From contig OX485804.1 of the NCBI GenBank assembly GCA_950295325.1, forward strand, positions 35,142,429 through 35,206,428: a stretch of DNA of 64,000 nt, read 5' to 3'. The translations under genes were made by a program, and so were the position numbers. Positions 48,530 through 59,871 of the stretch are shown in pieces. The stretch is from Polytrichum commune. Lineage: Eukaryota > Streptophyta > Polytrichopsida > Polytrichales > Polytrichaceae. How positions within the stretch are numbered: position 1 is the stretch's first letter; each line of letters opens with the position of its first letter. Under the pieces are notes generated by a model. It worked only from the letters and a program-made list of their open reading frames with translations, did no database searches and was not told where the DNA came from.

Positions 48530-48850
48530 GCTTGGACCAAGTTATGCAACTTTAAACTTCACCGACGGCTCCCCGACTTATTAACTAGTAGCTAGGAACA
48601 AGTGGCGAACCAAAGCTCTGGGGGCCCACCGTATTTTCAAATTCGGAGTGGCGGCCATGGCCATGTTACCTTACCTTTTAGGCTTGTTATACGGCCTTAT
48701 TGTACCTCCAACTTTCTCCCCACTCTATGCAAGATGTTCCTATTTTCAACTACCTTCGTTAACAGTCGGCACGGACTCTTAGCTCTTAGCTTGGACCAAG
48801 TTTTGAACCTTTAAAGGTCGATGACGGCTCCCCAATTTAAGGTGGATATG
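48530..48850. repeat. Short direct repeats bracketing 200 bp
   Basis: TAGCTTGGACCAAGTT, then AACTTTAAA or AACCTTTAAA, then GACGGCTCCCC, occurs at about 48530-48580 and 48785-48835, 255 bp apart; a looser third copy lies at 47177-47240. The intervening 200 bp has no recognisable content beyond a 70-codon ORF. Confidence 0.55.
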
Positions 48851-49189
48851 TCTCTCGTTCCCACCCCGGCCATATTCAAATACTACCTTTGCATGGAAAA
48901 TGGTTCAATAACCTTTAAATAAAGATTTCATGGTATATTTTAAGTACCAATTTGATGGCTCATTAGTTGAGATGTAGCTAGAAAGTCAATGCTACACAAC
49001 CCGTCTGCACTCCATGTTTTGTGCATGTTTGTATAACCACTTAAGAAGATTGCACACATGTTCTTTGGGAATTCGTCAAATATTGGCGTTTTGTCAATTG
49101 GGTCTCATCCTTATGGTATCATGTGAATACAATATTTACCGACTGACAAAGTTATTTTCATAAACTTGATTGCACATCATAAGAGACGT

Positions 49190-49440
49190 AATTTTTGGTC
49201 GCAGATGACCCCAAAACTACCGGGTGATAGTGGAGAGGTACTCATTTCCGAATGGAGTGGTTGGCGGTTCGATTCCTGTTGTGAAATCTTGCCTCCACTT
49301 GACGAAGGAGACAAGGTAGGTAGGTAGGTAGGAAGCAAGGTAGACAATAAACCGCACCCCTGCACCAAGAGGATTCTCGAGCATGGTAGAGCCAACGGGT
49401 TCAAATTCACATCGGATTGCCTGATGTCGGTTATTTGTTT
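49190..49440 (+). repeat. tRNA-derived SINE-like repeat (S2)
   Basis: TAGTGGAGAGG at about 49226 and GGTTCGATTCC at about 49266 match every position of the RNA polymerase III A-box and B-box consensus, with a 27-nt gap slightly shorter than in tRNAs. The surrounding bases do not fold as a functional tRNA. A (GTAG)n block follows, and the AT-rich TTATTTGTTTATTTATATAT at the end may be the tail. Confidence 0.55.
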
Positions 49441-50048
49441 ATTTATATATTTAGAAACCTAATTTCTTGCAATTCTTTCTCAATTTGAAACCCCGATTTG
49501 TTTGCCCATAATACCACCAATTTAACGACATACTCCATGAATAATAAATAAGTTCTTAATAAAATAAAATTATTTAACAATAAATAAATAAATGAAACTT
49601 GATTTGAATCGCAACCCTTTTTGTCTACTCGGGTGTCAAAGATCGTGTAAAAAAAATTGTTTGCCATCTTCAAACAAGCATGTCTATGTTCAAGAACTAT
49701 ATCTCCGAGGCGCTCGTTGACATATATGAGGTCTTAAAGTGGTTGCGTTCCTTAATCAACCACTGACACCGAGATCCATTTATGAAGGTGGACGTTTGCT
49801 TCAAGGTTGCACAATCATGCCTTGAATTGATTTTGGCATGTTAATTAATTCCCTCAAAATTGGCCATTTCAATCATGATATACGTTGTGTATAGAACTAG
49901 CCGTTTTATGGTACCCATGTGTTCAAATGTAATTTACTTCTATGCCACATGACCGTTATCATTGGTCTCATGGAATGGCTATATGACATGCCGCACTTTG
50001 CTTCAAGTTCGTTTTATTGATAAATGTTGAAGTTGCCATGGTACTACA

Positions 50049-50995
50049 CCGTTTATGGTATTTAGTGTCATGTGCGTAATAGTGTCACTTACCCTATATT
50101 TGACACATATGCTAGGTTGCACCAGTGATAAACAACTTCATCATTAATGTCACCTCGTGACACTTGGCGTTCAAGTACACTTTACTTATATCTCGGTATG
50201 AGTACTTTCAATAGTGTTATGAGGTGTATGCCTATATTACACAATGGTGTACAAGCTAACTAACGAGTACGCCAATGACACTTGGCATTAGTATGCTCAC
50301 GAATATCTTCCTCTTGCATACTATAATGTAAACATGCGGCACTTGCCTTCATATGGTTGATAACATCTTCACCTTGCATACCAAAATACAAAAGCTATCA
50401 TCTCAAGTATCTTAATTTGCTACGCTAAATGTCATAATGTAATTTTGTTTTTCGCTTTAAAGAAGTTACGTATGTTGATGAATCATATGTTGATGAAGTT
50501 ACGCACGTTATTGTCATATTGGCAATCAATGGATGTGACTCTAGGCATCTAGTTTAGGCCCTTTGCAAATAGTGCACACGACACTAAGGGCCGGTTTAGA
50601 CTATGCTAAAGAAGTGCACCAATCAAGAATTATAGGGAAAAGGAGCAATATGATTGGCTACAAAATGGGTTCTTCACCGGCCGAGGTTTACACTACAACC
50701 AAGACTTTTGCAGCAGATAGAACGTCAAGCACAGATGAAAAATGATACGGTTGCCAACACAACAACACTCTTCGCTAGGGGAGTTATATGGAGATCATGT
50801 TTCTTGGCCAACCTCAAGCCCTCATACAAGAAACTTGGCCTTTAGAGAACTCCAACTTGAGACTTTTTTCGAAAATCGTTTTTCCCATTTTGTCCGTCAT
50901 CAAATAACCTTGTCTTAGGCTAAGTTTCTTGACCGACTGGTGCACTTCTTCATTGTAGTCTAAACCGGCCCTAAATACCATAAACGATGCACCTA
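50049..50995 (+). mobile_element. Family H-like larger element, copy 1, hosting a MITE
   Basis: The left terminus GTTTATGGTATTTAGTGTC is inverted at the right end as GACACTAA/ATACCATAAACG, split by the 384-bp MITE inserted at TAA. The interior (about 520 bp) matches 59395-59870 in reverse complement, for example GGCATTAGTATGCTCA and GCCCTTTGCAAATAGTG. No ORF. Confidence 0.6.
50588..50971 (+). mobile_element. MITE family C, intact copy
   Basis: 384 bp with inverted ends GGGCCGGTTTAGACTATG and GGGCCGGTTTAGACTACAAT, continuing into AAGAAGTGCACCA on both sides. TAA flanks both sides (50585-50587 and 50972-50974). The internal GGGTTCTTCACCGGCC marks the position occupied by a SINE in the other copy. 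Confidence 0.8.
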
Positions 50996-51004
50996 ATAAG
51001 TTCC

Positions 51005-51475
51005 CGCATACCTATGCTTGAAATACCCCCTCCCCACCTGACTTTACCAAATAACCAAAGTATTTCCTAAAAACCGGGTAAAACTCCCTCGGTTATAGGG
51101 GAGGCATCCAGCTCTCCCAATGCACCTACAAGAGCTTGCTCCATAGATTTTCAAGTAGATGTTAGTTAAGTAACTTTCACACATGCTCATGGTTTTATTT
51201 ACCAAGCAATGAATGTTGGGTTGTTTTTGTCCCATCCCCAAACGCCTTACTACTCATCTATCTTACCATCGGTTTTTGTTCATTAAGCTCCTCGTACCCT
51301 CATAGCTAAGACTAAAACACAACCAATCACAAGGGCGGGAGGCGACACTTTTAAAAATCCTACACTCTTGCCTCATGTCTAAGTATCGATGGGAGGGTCA
51401 ATGCTTGAGCCTTAAAACCTTCACTTCTAAACCATGCCACATCATTTGCCAACTGGGCTCGGCACTAGATAATGT
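51005..51475 (-). repeat. SINE-like repeat family S3, copy 2
   Basis: The reverse complement of the 6262-6720 copy, starting near GAGCCCAGTTGGCAAATGAT and ending in AAAGTCAGGTGGGGAGGGGG. GGCTCAAGCA fits a degenerate B box. A third, short piece of the same 3' end lies at about 52118-52165. Confidence 0.6.
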
Positions 51476-51523
51476 CGATGCATGGTGTGATGGCCGGGTT
51501 GTTAGAACCAACTTTTAGTCTTA

Positions 51524-52113
51524 GGGCCACTTCACACACAAGGCTGAAGGCCCTTGACCATGGCAATGTAAGAGCTCTCATTGGTCGAAAAGGCGGAGAC
51601 CATCCAAGTTCACTTCACACTAGGAGGTGAAGGCCTAAAGGCCCAAAGAAAAGTTCATGGATGAAAAGTCTACATGGAGTCCTACATGGCTAGTTGTGGA
51701 TAAGGGTGCATGGTCTACCGGAATTTGCGTCAGACCCACCTCCAAGAGGTGGGCTTGACGCAAATTCTGGGAGACCATGACTTTTTTAATATTTTTTCCA
51801 GCAAGACAAATTTCAAGACAGACTGCATGGCAGATTCCAAGACAGATTCCAAGACAGACAAACACCACCAAGTAGTTATCTTAAATTAATAAACTTGGAG
51901 ACATATTATATTAAACCAAATCCTCCCCTCTTTTTCCGCCAACAAAATATGCAATGGTCCCGCAACATGGTTCATTCTCACTTCACACTATGCTTGAGGG
52001 CCAAAGACTACATAAAATGGCTTTCCCAACACCCATGGTACGGCCTTTGGATGAGAGTCAAGGGTCCTCACCATTACAAGGTCACGGCTCTTGGCTCATG
52101 TGTGAAGTGGCCC
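51524..52113. mobile_element. MITE family F, copy 3
   Basis: 590 bp with GGGCCACTTCACACACAAGG and inverted CTCATGTGTGAAGTGGCCC ends, and TTA on both sides (51521-51523 and 52114-52116). Longer than the other copies, with a central palindromic block (ACCTCCAAGAGGTGGG near 51740). No ORF. Confidence 0.75.
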
Positions 52114-52169
52114 TTAGCTAAAGTCGGGTGGGGAGGGGAGGGGGCACACCTATGCTTGTAAGTAATCCG

Positions 52170-52630
52170 AAACTCTCCAATAGACATGCCTCAAGTGTAC
52201 AGGACAAAGCTATTCTGACAAGTCACCGAGCTACGTCCTCCGACAGTTACCATGTGAGGGCAAATCTGAGAGCAATCGAGGGTGTCTGCAGTTGGACAAG
52301 GGAAGGGGACGCGTCCTCATACGCTTGTAAGGAAGGAGGAGTGAACTTATTCGGTCGGTAACTTATATTTCCGTTTGAAAATCCTCAAGCTCGGGACGCA
52401 TGATGGCCGGTCAAACGACTCCAAACATGGCGCGGTGGACCTACTACAATAAGAGCCCTTCCCTTTCCGCCTCTAGCCGTTCAAACTACCTTACCTTACC
52501 TTACCTTACATCGTGTGTTTCGGGACCCACGAGGGTGGGTGAGTTGCGCTCTAACTTTGGGAGCCGGCATTAGAGCCCCATTGCATTGGCTACCCTTTAA
52601 TGCACAAAGGGATTCATGCCCCGATTCCTC
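52170..52630. other. Non-genic stretch
   Basis: Slightly GC-richer than its surroundings. Contains a short (CTTAC)n block at about 52486-52510. No gene seen. Confidence 0.4.
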
Positions 52631-52632
52631 CA

Positions 52633-52940
52633 AACTTTCCATTCGGTTCCGGCCGTGAAATCGTTGACGACTATGTTGAGAAATGGATGTTGGGCCGCCA
52701 CTTTTCACACTACTACAGCTGGAGATGTTGACGGATGGTGTCGGAACTGGTCGGTGTGATCAGCCCCTCGCGCCATGATCACACATGTCTAACTTTCCAT
52801 CCGGTTCCAACTGTGGAATTGTTGGGGGGTTGTGTTTAGAAATAGATGTTGGCCGGCCACTTTTCACACTATTACAGTCGGAGATGCCGATGGATGTGGT
52901 TGGAGTTGGTCGGTGTGATCGGCACCTCAACCCCCGAGTT
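52633..52940. repeat. Tandem duplication, 158-bp period
   Basis: Two units starting AACTTTCCATTCGGTTCC (52633) and AACTTTCCATCCGGTTCC (52791). Both contain CCACTTTTCACACTA and end near GGTCGGTGTGATC. Confidence 0.8.
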
Positions 52941-52960
52941 TATAGTTGGACTTCATGTAA

Positions 52961-53176
52961 GGGCCACTTCACACACAAGACATTGCTGTATTTTAATATT
53001 TGTCGTTGGTATGTTGGAGTTTGCGTTAGGTCTAGCTCCGAGAGGTAGGTATGGATGCAAAATCCAGCATATCATGCCAAAGTCAAGGGTTTCAAACAAT
53101 TGGTAGGCCTTTGGATGAGAGTCGAGGGCCTTCACAATTAATGGTCACGGTCCTTGGCTTGTGTATAGAGTGGCCC
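52961..53176. mobile_element. MITE family F, short copy
   Basis: GGGCCACTTCACACACAAGA at the left after TAA; CTTGTGTATAGAGTGGCCC at the right. At 216 bp it has lost much of the interior but keeps the TTTGGATGAGAGTC block shared with the 51.5 kb copy. Confidence 0.65.
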
Positions 53177-53224
53177 TCGATTCTCTTTGAAATGCGTGCT
53201 ATTTGAAAAATATTCTCTTTGCAC

Positions 53225-53560
53225 CCACTTCTTGTAGGATATAAAACATGCAATTAGTGAGAGGTGATTAGTAAATGCATACGGTGGATGTAGTTGTTTG
53301 TTGTATCATTTCGGAGCTCGTTTGAATATCTTATTCATTATCAAAGTGAAGATTATTGTGCTCATTAAGTGGTCACATAAGTCCCCCTAATCATGTTGAC
53401 TATTGGGCCTAGAATGGGTAGCATATTTTGAGCACGTAATCTAGTTTCTTTTGAAGACATATCTTTTTGGTGTTCGCTTTTAGATCCATGGCTAACCACA
53501 TACCACTCAAAGATAGGCATCCATATTCTTGCTATATTGGAGTAAGGTATGTCTTCCTCA
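53225..53560 (+). mobile_element. MITE family A, best-preserved core
   Basis: GGATATAAAACATGCAATTA, TATCTTATTCATTATCAAAG, GTGCTCATTAAGTGGTCACA, AATCATGTTGACTATTGGGC, GGTAGCATATTTTGAGCACG, TAACCACATACCACTCAAAG occur in order with few interruptions; the family consensus can be anchored here. The last 30 bp of the right end are altered. Confidence 0.7.
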
Positions 53561-54179
53561 ATCACTAGTTTTAGCGAAAGTGCCATGTGTCACATAAATA
53601 TTCGTTAAACTCCATGATAATATTGATGTGGCACAAGTATTTATTACACAATTGAGGACGGGTGGATGCCGACACGATCAACGTTCCAAAGCTACAAAAC
53701 AACTTGTCATCGACAACAACATGTTAAGTGGACGATGCATGGATGGTTTGAGACATATAATGCATATGCATGGGTGTAACATGTCAAGACGACGCATGCC
53801 CAAAATAGTAAATTATTGTTGGACACGTGATGTGCTGAGTTTGCAATGATATTGTGTGATATTTAGGAGTGAGTAGTATTCCTTGGTCACATGCCTTGTT
53901 TATGTATGACCAGGGTCTTTGCAACAAGTCCACCATATACTCAAAAGGGCACACTTGTCATCCTCCTAGTGAGCCCCCACATGTAAGGTACGTAGCATGC
54001 ACATTCGAACTCCAGTAATATTTAACTTTGTCAATGGATCAACTTGCAATAATTGTTTCATCCGATCCTCAATTACAAATCACAAAGATTGCCACTCAAA
54101 GCTTTGAAATCGGAGTAGAGGCACAAACACTATAAGAATCCAAAGTGAAAATCATTTCTCTTTGTAAACAATCACATAC
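53561..54179. other. Non-genic stretch
   Basis: No gene or identifiable repeat beyond weak similarity to neighbouring elements. Confidence 0.4.
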
Positions 54180-54385
54180 TCCTTGCCCAACTATGTTCGT
54201 CATTATTGAACCTCTAAGAGTTCAAATATTTTGTGCACATAGTTTAGTCTCATCGTAACATATGTCTTGTAGGTGTCCATTCTTAACTTCAAGTTCTCAT
54301 AACCCAAGACTCAAATATCGGTCTTTTAATTAAGAAGAGTGACCCAAGAGTGACCACATAAGGCACATCGACCACTAACGTCCCT
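54180..54385 (+). mobile_element. MITE family A, 3' half
   Basis: TTTTGTGCACATAGTTTAGT, GTAGGTGTCCATTCTTAACT, CAAATATCGGTC and TTAATTAAGAAGAGTGACCC, with the short GTGACCCAAGA/GTGACCACATA duplication at the right end. Confidence 0.6.
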
Positions 54386-55080
54386 CCACTCTACAAGCAC
54401 ATGAATCTTGGGCAACTATTTCGCATCACTAATTAAAAGAACATCCAATTCATCACAATGGTAGATTTACATAATTCTTTCAAAATATCGATCTCTTCCT
54501 CACATGTATCATAAAATCAATTCGGATATGGAATAAACTCACATGTTTAGAGATACACTTAGTGGGTTTTTATGTTCTTTCCTCTGCTTCTTAAGCATTG
54601 AACATTTCAATAGACCAATATGGACTCGTATCCAACTAGCATAGTCAAACACTTCTCTTCAACGTTAACACATAGAGGTTCCCTTGACCATGCAAACTGA
54701 GTCATTTTGAAGGTGAAAGCCTATTGAGCAATTTAATGCCTTGAAATTATTCACGGATGTATGCCTAGAACGTATTCAAGGGAAACCGTATATAATCTCG
54801 GCTTTTTTTAAAAGGTCGGTGTAGTACACCAGTTATTCGCTTATTTATTTTCACCTTACCCCCAATGGACGGAAGGATGGAATGAGACAATTCTTAGGTC
54901 TCCAACTCATCATAACACAAACTGGACATCATCTCGAGCATTGATAAGAATGAGGTGCCAGTTGAACGTAGTCAAGTTAATGGCCCACCCTGCCTATATA
55001 TGTCGTAGTAAATGAACCAGAAGTGGATTGTAAGAAATAAAGACTACTTGCATATTAATTGGAGACTCCGAACTACGCAG
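54386..55080. other. Non-genic stretch
   Basis: No gene seen; only short ORFs with no domain. Confidence 0.4.
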
Positions 55081-55104
55081 TGTTTCAATGAACTGGGCGA
55101 TCCA

Positions 55105-55797
55105 ACTGCTAGTTACAGATGAACAGATTGAGTTTGAGAAAAAATCGGTTGAAGTTGAAGACTTCAAGAGAATCATGCATCGTTTTGGGGGGATCTATGG
55201 AATATGCTTCAAATTCATGAAGGAAAACCGAAACATTGCAGCATATTGTAACCGGTTGGACTTGGAAACACGTGGATTTTTGACTGATCATGTCCGAAAA
55301 TCCACCCCGGACACTGACTGACGCAGTTGATTAATGCACGAGAGTCAAGTTACAGATGAAGAGATTGAGTTTGAGAAAGAATCGGTTGAAGTTCGAGACT
55401 TCATGAGAATTATGCATCGTTTTGGAGGAATCTATGGAATATGCTTCAAATTAATGAAGAAAACCCGAAACATCGCAGCATGTTGTAACCAGTTGGACTT
55501 GGAAACACGTGGATTTTTTTAACTAATCGTGTCCGAAAATCCACCCCGGACACTGACTGACGCAGTTGATTAATGCACGAGGGTCGAGGTACAGATGAAC
55601 AGATTGAGTTTGAGAAATCATCGGTTGAAGCTCGAGACTAGGGGAAAATTACTGACCGTTTCGGAGGAATCTATGAAATATACTTCAGATTAATAAAGAG
55701 AAACCAAAACATCACAACATGTAAACACTGGCAGGACTTGGAAACATGCAAATTTTTGACTGATCATGTCTGAAAATCTACCCTGGACACTGACTGA
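55105..55797 (+). repeat. Three tandem copies of MITE family B
   Basis: Three head-to-tail units of about 237-240 bp, with GTTACAGATGAACAGATTGA-type starts at 55112, 55349 and 55589. Each has GGAATCTATGGAATATGCTT-like, GTAACCGGTTGGACTTG-like and AAATCCACCCCGGACACTGA-like blocks. The spacer GACTGACGCAGTTGATTAAT is repeated after each unit, so element plus flank was amplified together. The 77- and 62-codon ORFs in units 1 and 2 reflect the shared sequence and are not taken as genes. Confidence 0.8.
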
Positions 55798-56082
55798 CGC
55801 TGTTGATTACTGCACGAGAGTCGAGTCCAGAAGACACATTCAACCTCAAAATAATACAAAATTGCAATTTCCTCCAGTATTGATAGGGATTGATAGCTGT
55901 GGGCGTTGTTTGAGTCTCCTCTGTATTAAGCAGTAGGTACGAAACGTCGAAGGAAAGTGCAGGGTTTGAAGGTGCACTCTGAAGGCTCCTCCAAGTGGAG
56001 TTCGACCTTTGGTGAATTGTTTGAATATTAAAGTACATATTTAGGCCTTGATTACAACAAGGCAGTTCAGACACGTGCTTTG

Positions 56083-56108
56083 TACACACACACACACACA
56101 CACACACA
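56083..56108. repeat. (CA)n microsatellite
   Basis: An alternating CA run of about 26 bases directly upstream of a family E copy. Confidence 0.9.
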
Positions 56109-56115
56109 AGTATTA

Positions 56116-56310
56116 GGGCCGGTTCACATGGGGTCCCAAGTCCCAAGTCCCACTCGAGTTAGCAAGTGCCAACAATGGAGGCAAAGTTCTCACTTTTGAG
56201 CCTCAAGAAACCATTGAAATATGGTTGATTATCATTAAGGTCGGATCTTGGTTATTTTATGCAAAAATGTTAATGGGACTTGTGTGGAGAGTTGGGTCTT
56301 AGAAGCCAAT
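56116..56310 (+). mobile_element. MITE family E, truncated copy
   Basis: GGGCCGGTTCACATGGGGTC after TTA (56113-56115); similarity runs to GGGACTTGTGTGGAGAGTTG and stops inside the hairpin arm, so the right half is missing. Confidence 0.65.
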
Positions 56311-56384
56311 GTCATCTTTGTCTTTACAAAGTAAGGTAGATGTTTCCTTTAATCGTGTTCATTGTTATAAACTCTACACTCAAT

Positions 56385-56640
56385 AGTGAACACGATTGGG
56401 AGGACCTATGTATGAAATCCAAAAATCAACAAACATGTACTTTTGATAATCATAACTAGATTATGGGGAGGTCCGAATTCAATATGGTTTTTGTAGATGT
56501 CTCATTGTAGATTTGCTAATTGAACACGAGTTTTGTTGTGACAATTTAATTCATAGAAGTTGGAGAACATGAAAAATAGAACCAAATAACACCCACTTAC
56601 CTTACTACCGTAGAGGGCGCTCTATGATATCTTTACTAGT
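56385..56640 (+). repeat. Dispersed repeat family D, copy 3
   Basis: ATCAACAAACATGTACTTTT, TAGATTTGCTAATTGAACAC, AGAAGTTGGAGAACATGAAA, ACCAAATAACACCCAC and TACCGTAGAGGGC follow each other. The last block also appears alone near 20157. Confidence 0.5.
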
Positions 56641-56649
56641 GCTGGAATG

Positions 56650-59390
56650 TAATTTTCTCGTGGGAATTCAAGAGGGTCTCAACCAATGTAGGACTAACAC
56701 GTGGCAACACTTGAGGGGGAAAGGATTATTCATTTGTTTAATAGAGAGGCCATCTAGGTATTACTATTAAAGTACCCCAAACTCCAAACCATTAACCCCT
56801 AAATGATCCAATAATGATATGTTGAATGCTTTTAGCATGTTCATACTACACTAAATAGTCTTAATATTGTGGGTCACAATAGATTTCTAGAGCCCACACT
56901 TAGTTCATAATTAAATTTAATGTGGACCACATTTATTTTCAATGCATGCTAAACTTCTAGTAGAAATTTAGTGTGAGCCACATGAATCAATTTTTCTTGT
57001 AAATCAACGTGAGTGGTTATTTTAATTTGTGCAACTTTTGTCCTATAATTAATATACAATGTGTTGGTCATAAGTCCTTTGAAAGACTTGGGGGAAGACC
57101 CGGGGCCTTGGACCCCCATTATTTTCACCTCTACGAGAAAATAGTGTGGCCCACACTAACTATTTTCACGCTAATTTTTTACCCATACTAATAGGACTAT
57201 TCAGTGTACTTTTGTATTCTTTGTTTTTAATGAGTGATATGAAATCTTAACTAAAAATAATAAAGTTCTTTTGTGTGGGTGTCAAGAAGAAGAACTTTGT
57301 GGAACAACAAACTATCAATATTTACCAAGAAGTCACATTACAAAGAGAGACAAATGACGCCAACCAAGGTTCGCATGAATGAGGGATGCTTCACCCTTTA
57401 TCATAGTCGTTCACATCACAATCTACATTGACATTGTATAATTTCAACTATAATGTGTATGAGGGGACCATATTGGCCCCCAAAAGTGTTTAGGGATTAG
57501 GGTATACTATATGTCCCCTCAACAATGGCAACATCGAACCTAGACTTGCCCTGGATTGGTTAACCTAATATGTGCCATGTGTTCAAGATGGGGTGTTCAA
57601 TTGAGGGGGGGGGGACGCTAAATATTTACAATTTAATGAGCAGATGTCAACTAGAAGGGGCCAAGGGGAGGGACTAGGAGAAGTAAGTCATTCTCTATGT
57701 ATGAGAGCGTTGAAAATGTGCTATCCTCGTCAATGGAGGTATCAGTAACATAACCTTGAGTATTTAGTTCATTTACAAGTAATGAACTTGTCAAGTTTTA
57801 TGTTTGTTTCATGTTTCTTGATTATTTTGTTGCTTTTTGCAAACATTTGGTTTTTCTTTAATAGGGTGTCATAATATTGGAAGTAATGAGAGCTTCGATG
57901 AGCATAATGTATACGAGGCCAAGGAAGACACAAGAAATGCATAAGGTGTGAATGAATGAGAAGAGAATTGGGTGATTAGCCTAAGGGATGACTCAAACTT
58001 AAGAAACAAATGATGAGGAAGGTATCTCCCAATTTAAGAGAGGAACGAAGCAAAAAGTAATTGCACAAGAATAGGATATAATCTATGAGAGAAGATGGTG
58101 TACATTTGATTAGTAGAGTAATTAAGAGATGATGCAATTTTAGTATGGGAGGACGGAAGGCCAATAGCCTAAGAGGGAGAATGGAGTCTAATTGCCATAT
58201 GAAGGGTGATGAGCTTTGAGAATTAAAGGAAGTTGATTGAGATCCCTAGGATTGAGTGTAGTGGAGTACAAGAAAGGGCAATAACCTTATAAATGTTGAA
58301 TAATAGTAGAACCAATTATTAGTCAAGAGGAAGCTAATCCCTACAGGGTTAGAAGGCAAGTAGCCTAAGTGAAAGTGGACAAATTGAGAGAGCATGTGAT
58401 GGGCATAGATATTAGTAGCCAAAATATGAAAGCCATAGACAAGACTTATGTTGAGAAATAATTGAGTAAGTGTGAAACATTACCATAGGGTAACATTGAT
58501 ATCATAACATAGCCGAGTAGGTCCATTGCATATTGTTGAAATTGACAATGAACTCACATGTAGAGGTGATGGTGTCCAAGGATGATTGGGTAGGTTGTAG
58601 GCCATCAATGACATTATCTTGAAAGGGAAAAAGATTTACCTCATTAGAGTAAGTTTGTATCCAATGAAGATTCTTTGAGTATCCAAAATATAATAAAGCA
58701 TATAACAAAGGATATAGTCTATCTTGATGATGTGTTGATGTAATGTTAACCTATAAGGTGATTTTTGAGACAAGTTGTCAGGTCCACCAATGATGAAGGT
58801 GGTGATTACAATTATGAAGATTTGCATGATGGATATAAGTTGATTAAGTAACGTAAGTTTTAGATTATTGCAAGCATACTTTATGGATATTAAAGACTAT
58901 GTGGTTACTCAGAAGATGTTACCATGGACTTTTTTTAGACTACGAGCCATTGACTACTTGCCAAGCTTTTGAGCTTTATGACTAACCTAAATGATGGAAT
59001 TAGAATGATAGGAGTCCACACGGATAGGAAGAAATCACACACAACTGAGAGGGCATCATAGAACCATAAGAATGTGTATTAAGTTTTTTCTATTAAGAGG
59101 GAATGAAGGAGTAAAAGACATAGATCGTTGCTATAAACCTTAATCCAATTTGGCATTAATCCTCATAGACACTAGCTTCATCTACCCTGAGACCTTGTAC
59201 CTTGAATTGTTTTCCTTGGGTTAGTTTACGTGATAGCAAAATCTTAACTACAAATTGGATATTTCCCATCTATTAGAATGAGATGTTTTTGATGTGGCTT
59301 TTCCCAACCATCGTTTACTTTATAAATAATCATGGCACCCTCCTCTTCCCCCCACCCCTTCACTCCCATAGTTAATACTATTATAATGTA
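56650..59390. other. Long non-genic stretch
   Basis: 56.8-57.2 kb has repeated GTGGGCC/GGCCCAC-like words and no gene. 57.9-59.1 kb is purine-rich on the plus strand, with scattered TAGCCTAAG and GGCAAGTAGCCTAAG-type words. Its reverse complement gives many short hydrophobic frames, perhaps an old retroelement remnant, but no domain could be named. Confidence 0.35.
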
Positions 59391-59871
59391 ACACCATTAG
59401 TGTGACGTACACTATTTGCAAAGGGCCTAAACAAGATGCCTATAGGTCTCGAAGTGTCAAGTTTGATAATCGTCAATACGATACTACTCGTCAACATAAG
59501 TAACTTTTTGAAGTAATAAAAAAGAAATTGCATTTTGACATTTAGCGGAGCACATTGGGGTACTTAAGATGATAGTTTTGTGTTTTAGTATGCAATGAGA
59601 AGACATTATTGAGCATACTAATGCCAAGTAGCATATGTTTACATTTTATGCCAAGTGTCATTTGTGTGGACATTTAATCAACTTGTAGGCCATTTTGTAA
59701 AATAGGCATACCTCGTAACACTATTGAACATACTCATGCCAAGATATTAGCGAGCGCACTTGAACACCGAGTGTCATGAGGTGACATTGATGGTGAAGTT
59801 ACTAATCATTAGTATAACCTAGCATATGCCTCAAAATAGGGTTAGTGAAACTAATACGCATGTGACACTAA

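Noticed and set aside
49226-49276. A functional tRNA gene
   Set aside because: A and B boxes are present, but the flanks do not form acceptor, D or anticodon arms; treated as a SINE.
55088-55522. Two similar 60-77 codon ORFs considered as a small gene family
   Set aside because: The similarity comes from tandem MITE copies; the third unit has stops and frame changes, and dispersed copies are not open in this frame.
55105-55797. CRISPR-like direct repeat array
   Set aside because: Units are about 240 bp, have no unique spacers, and the DNA is a plant nuclear sequence.
57900-59100. A retroelement polyprotein remnant on the minus strand
   Set aside because: Frames are short and heavily broken; no reverse transcriptase, integrase or protease motif could be named.
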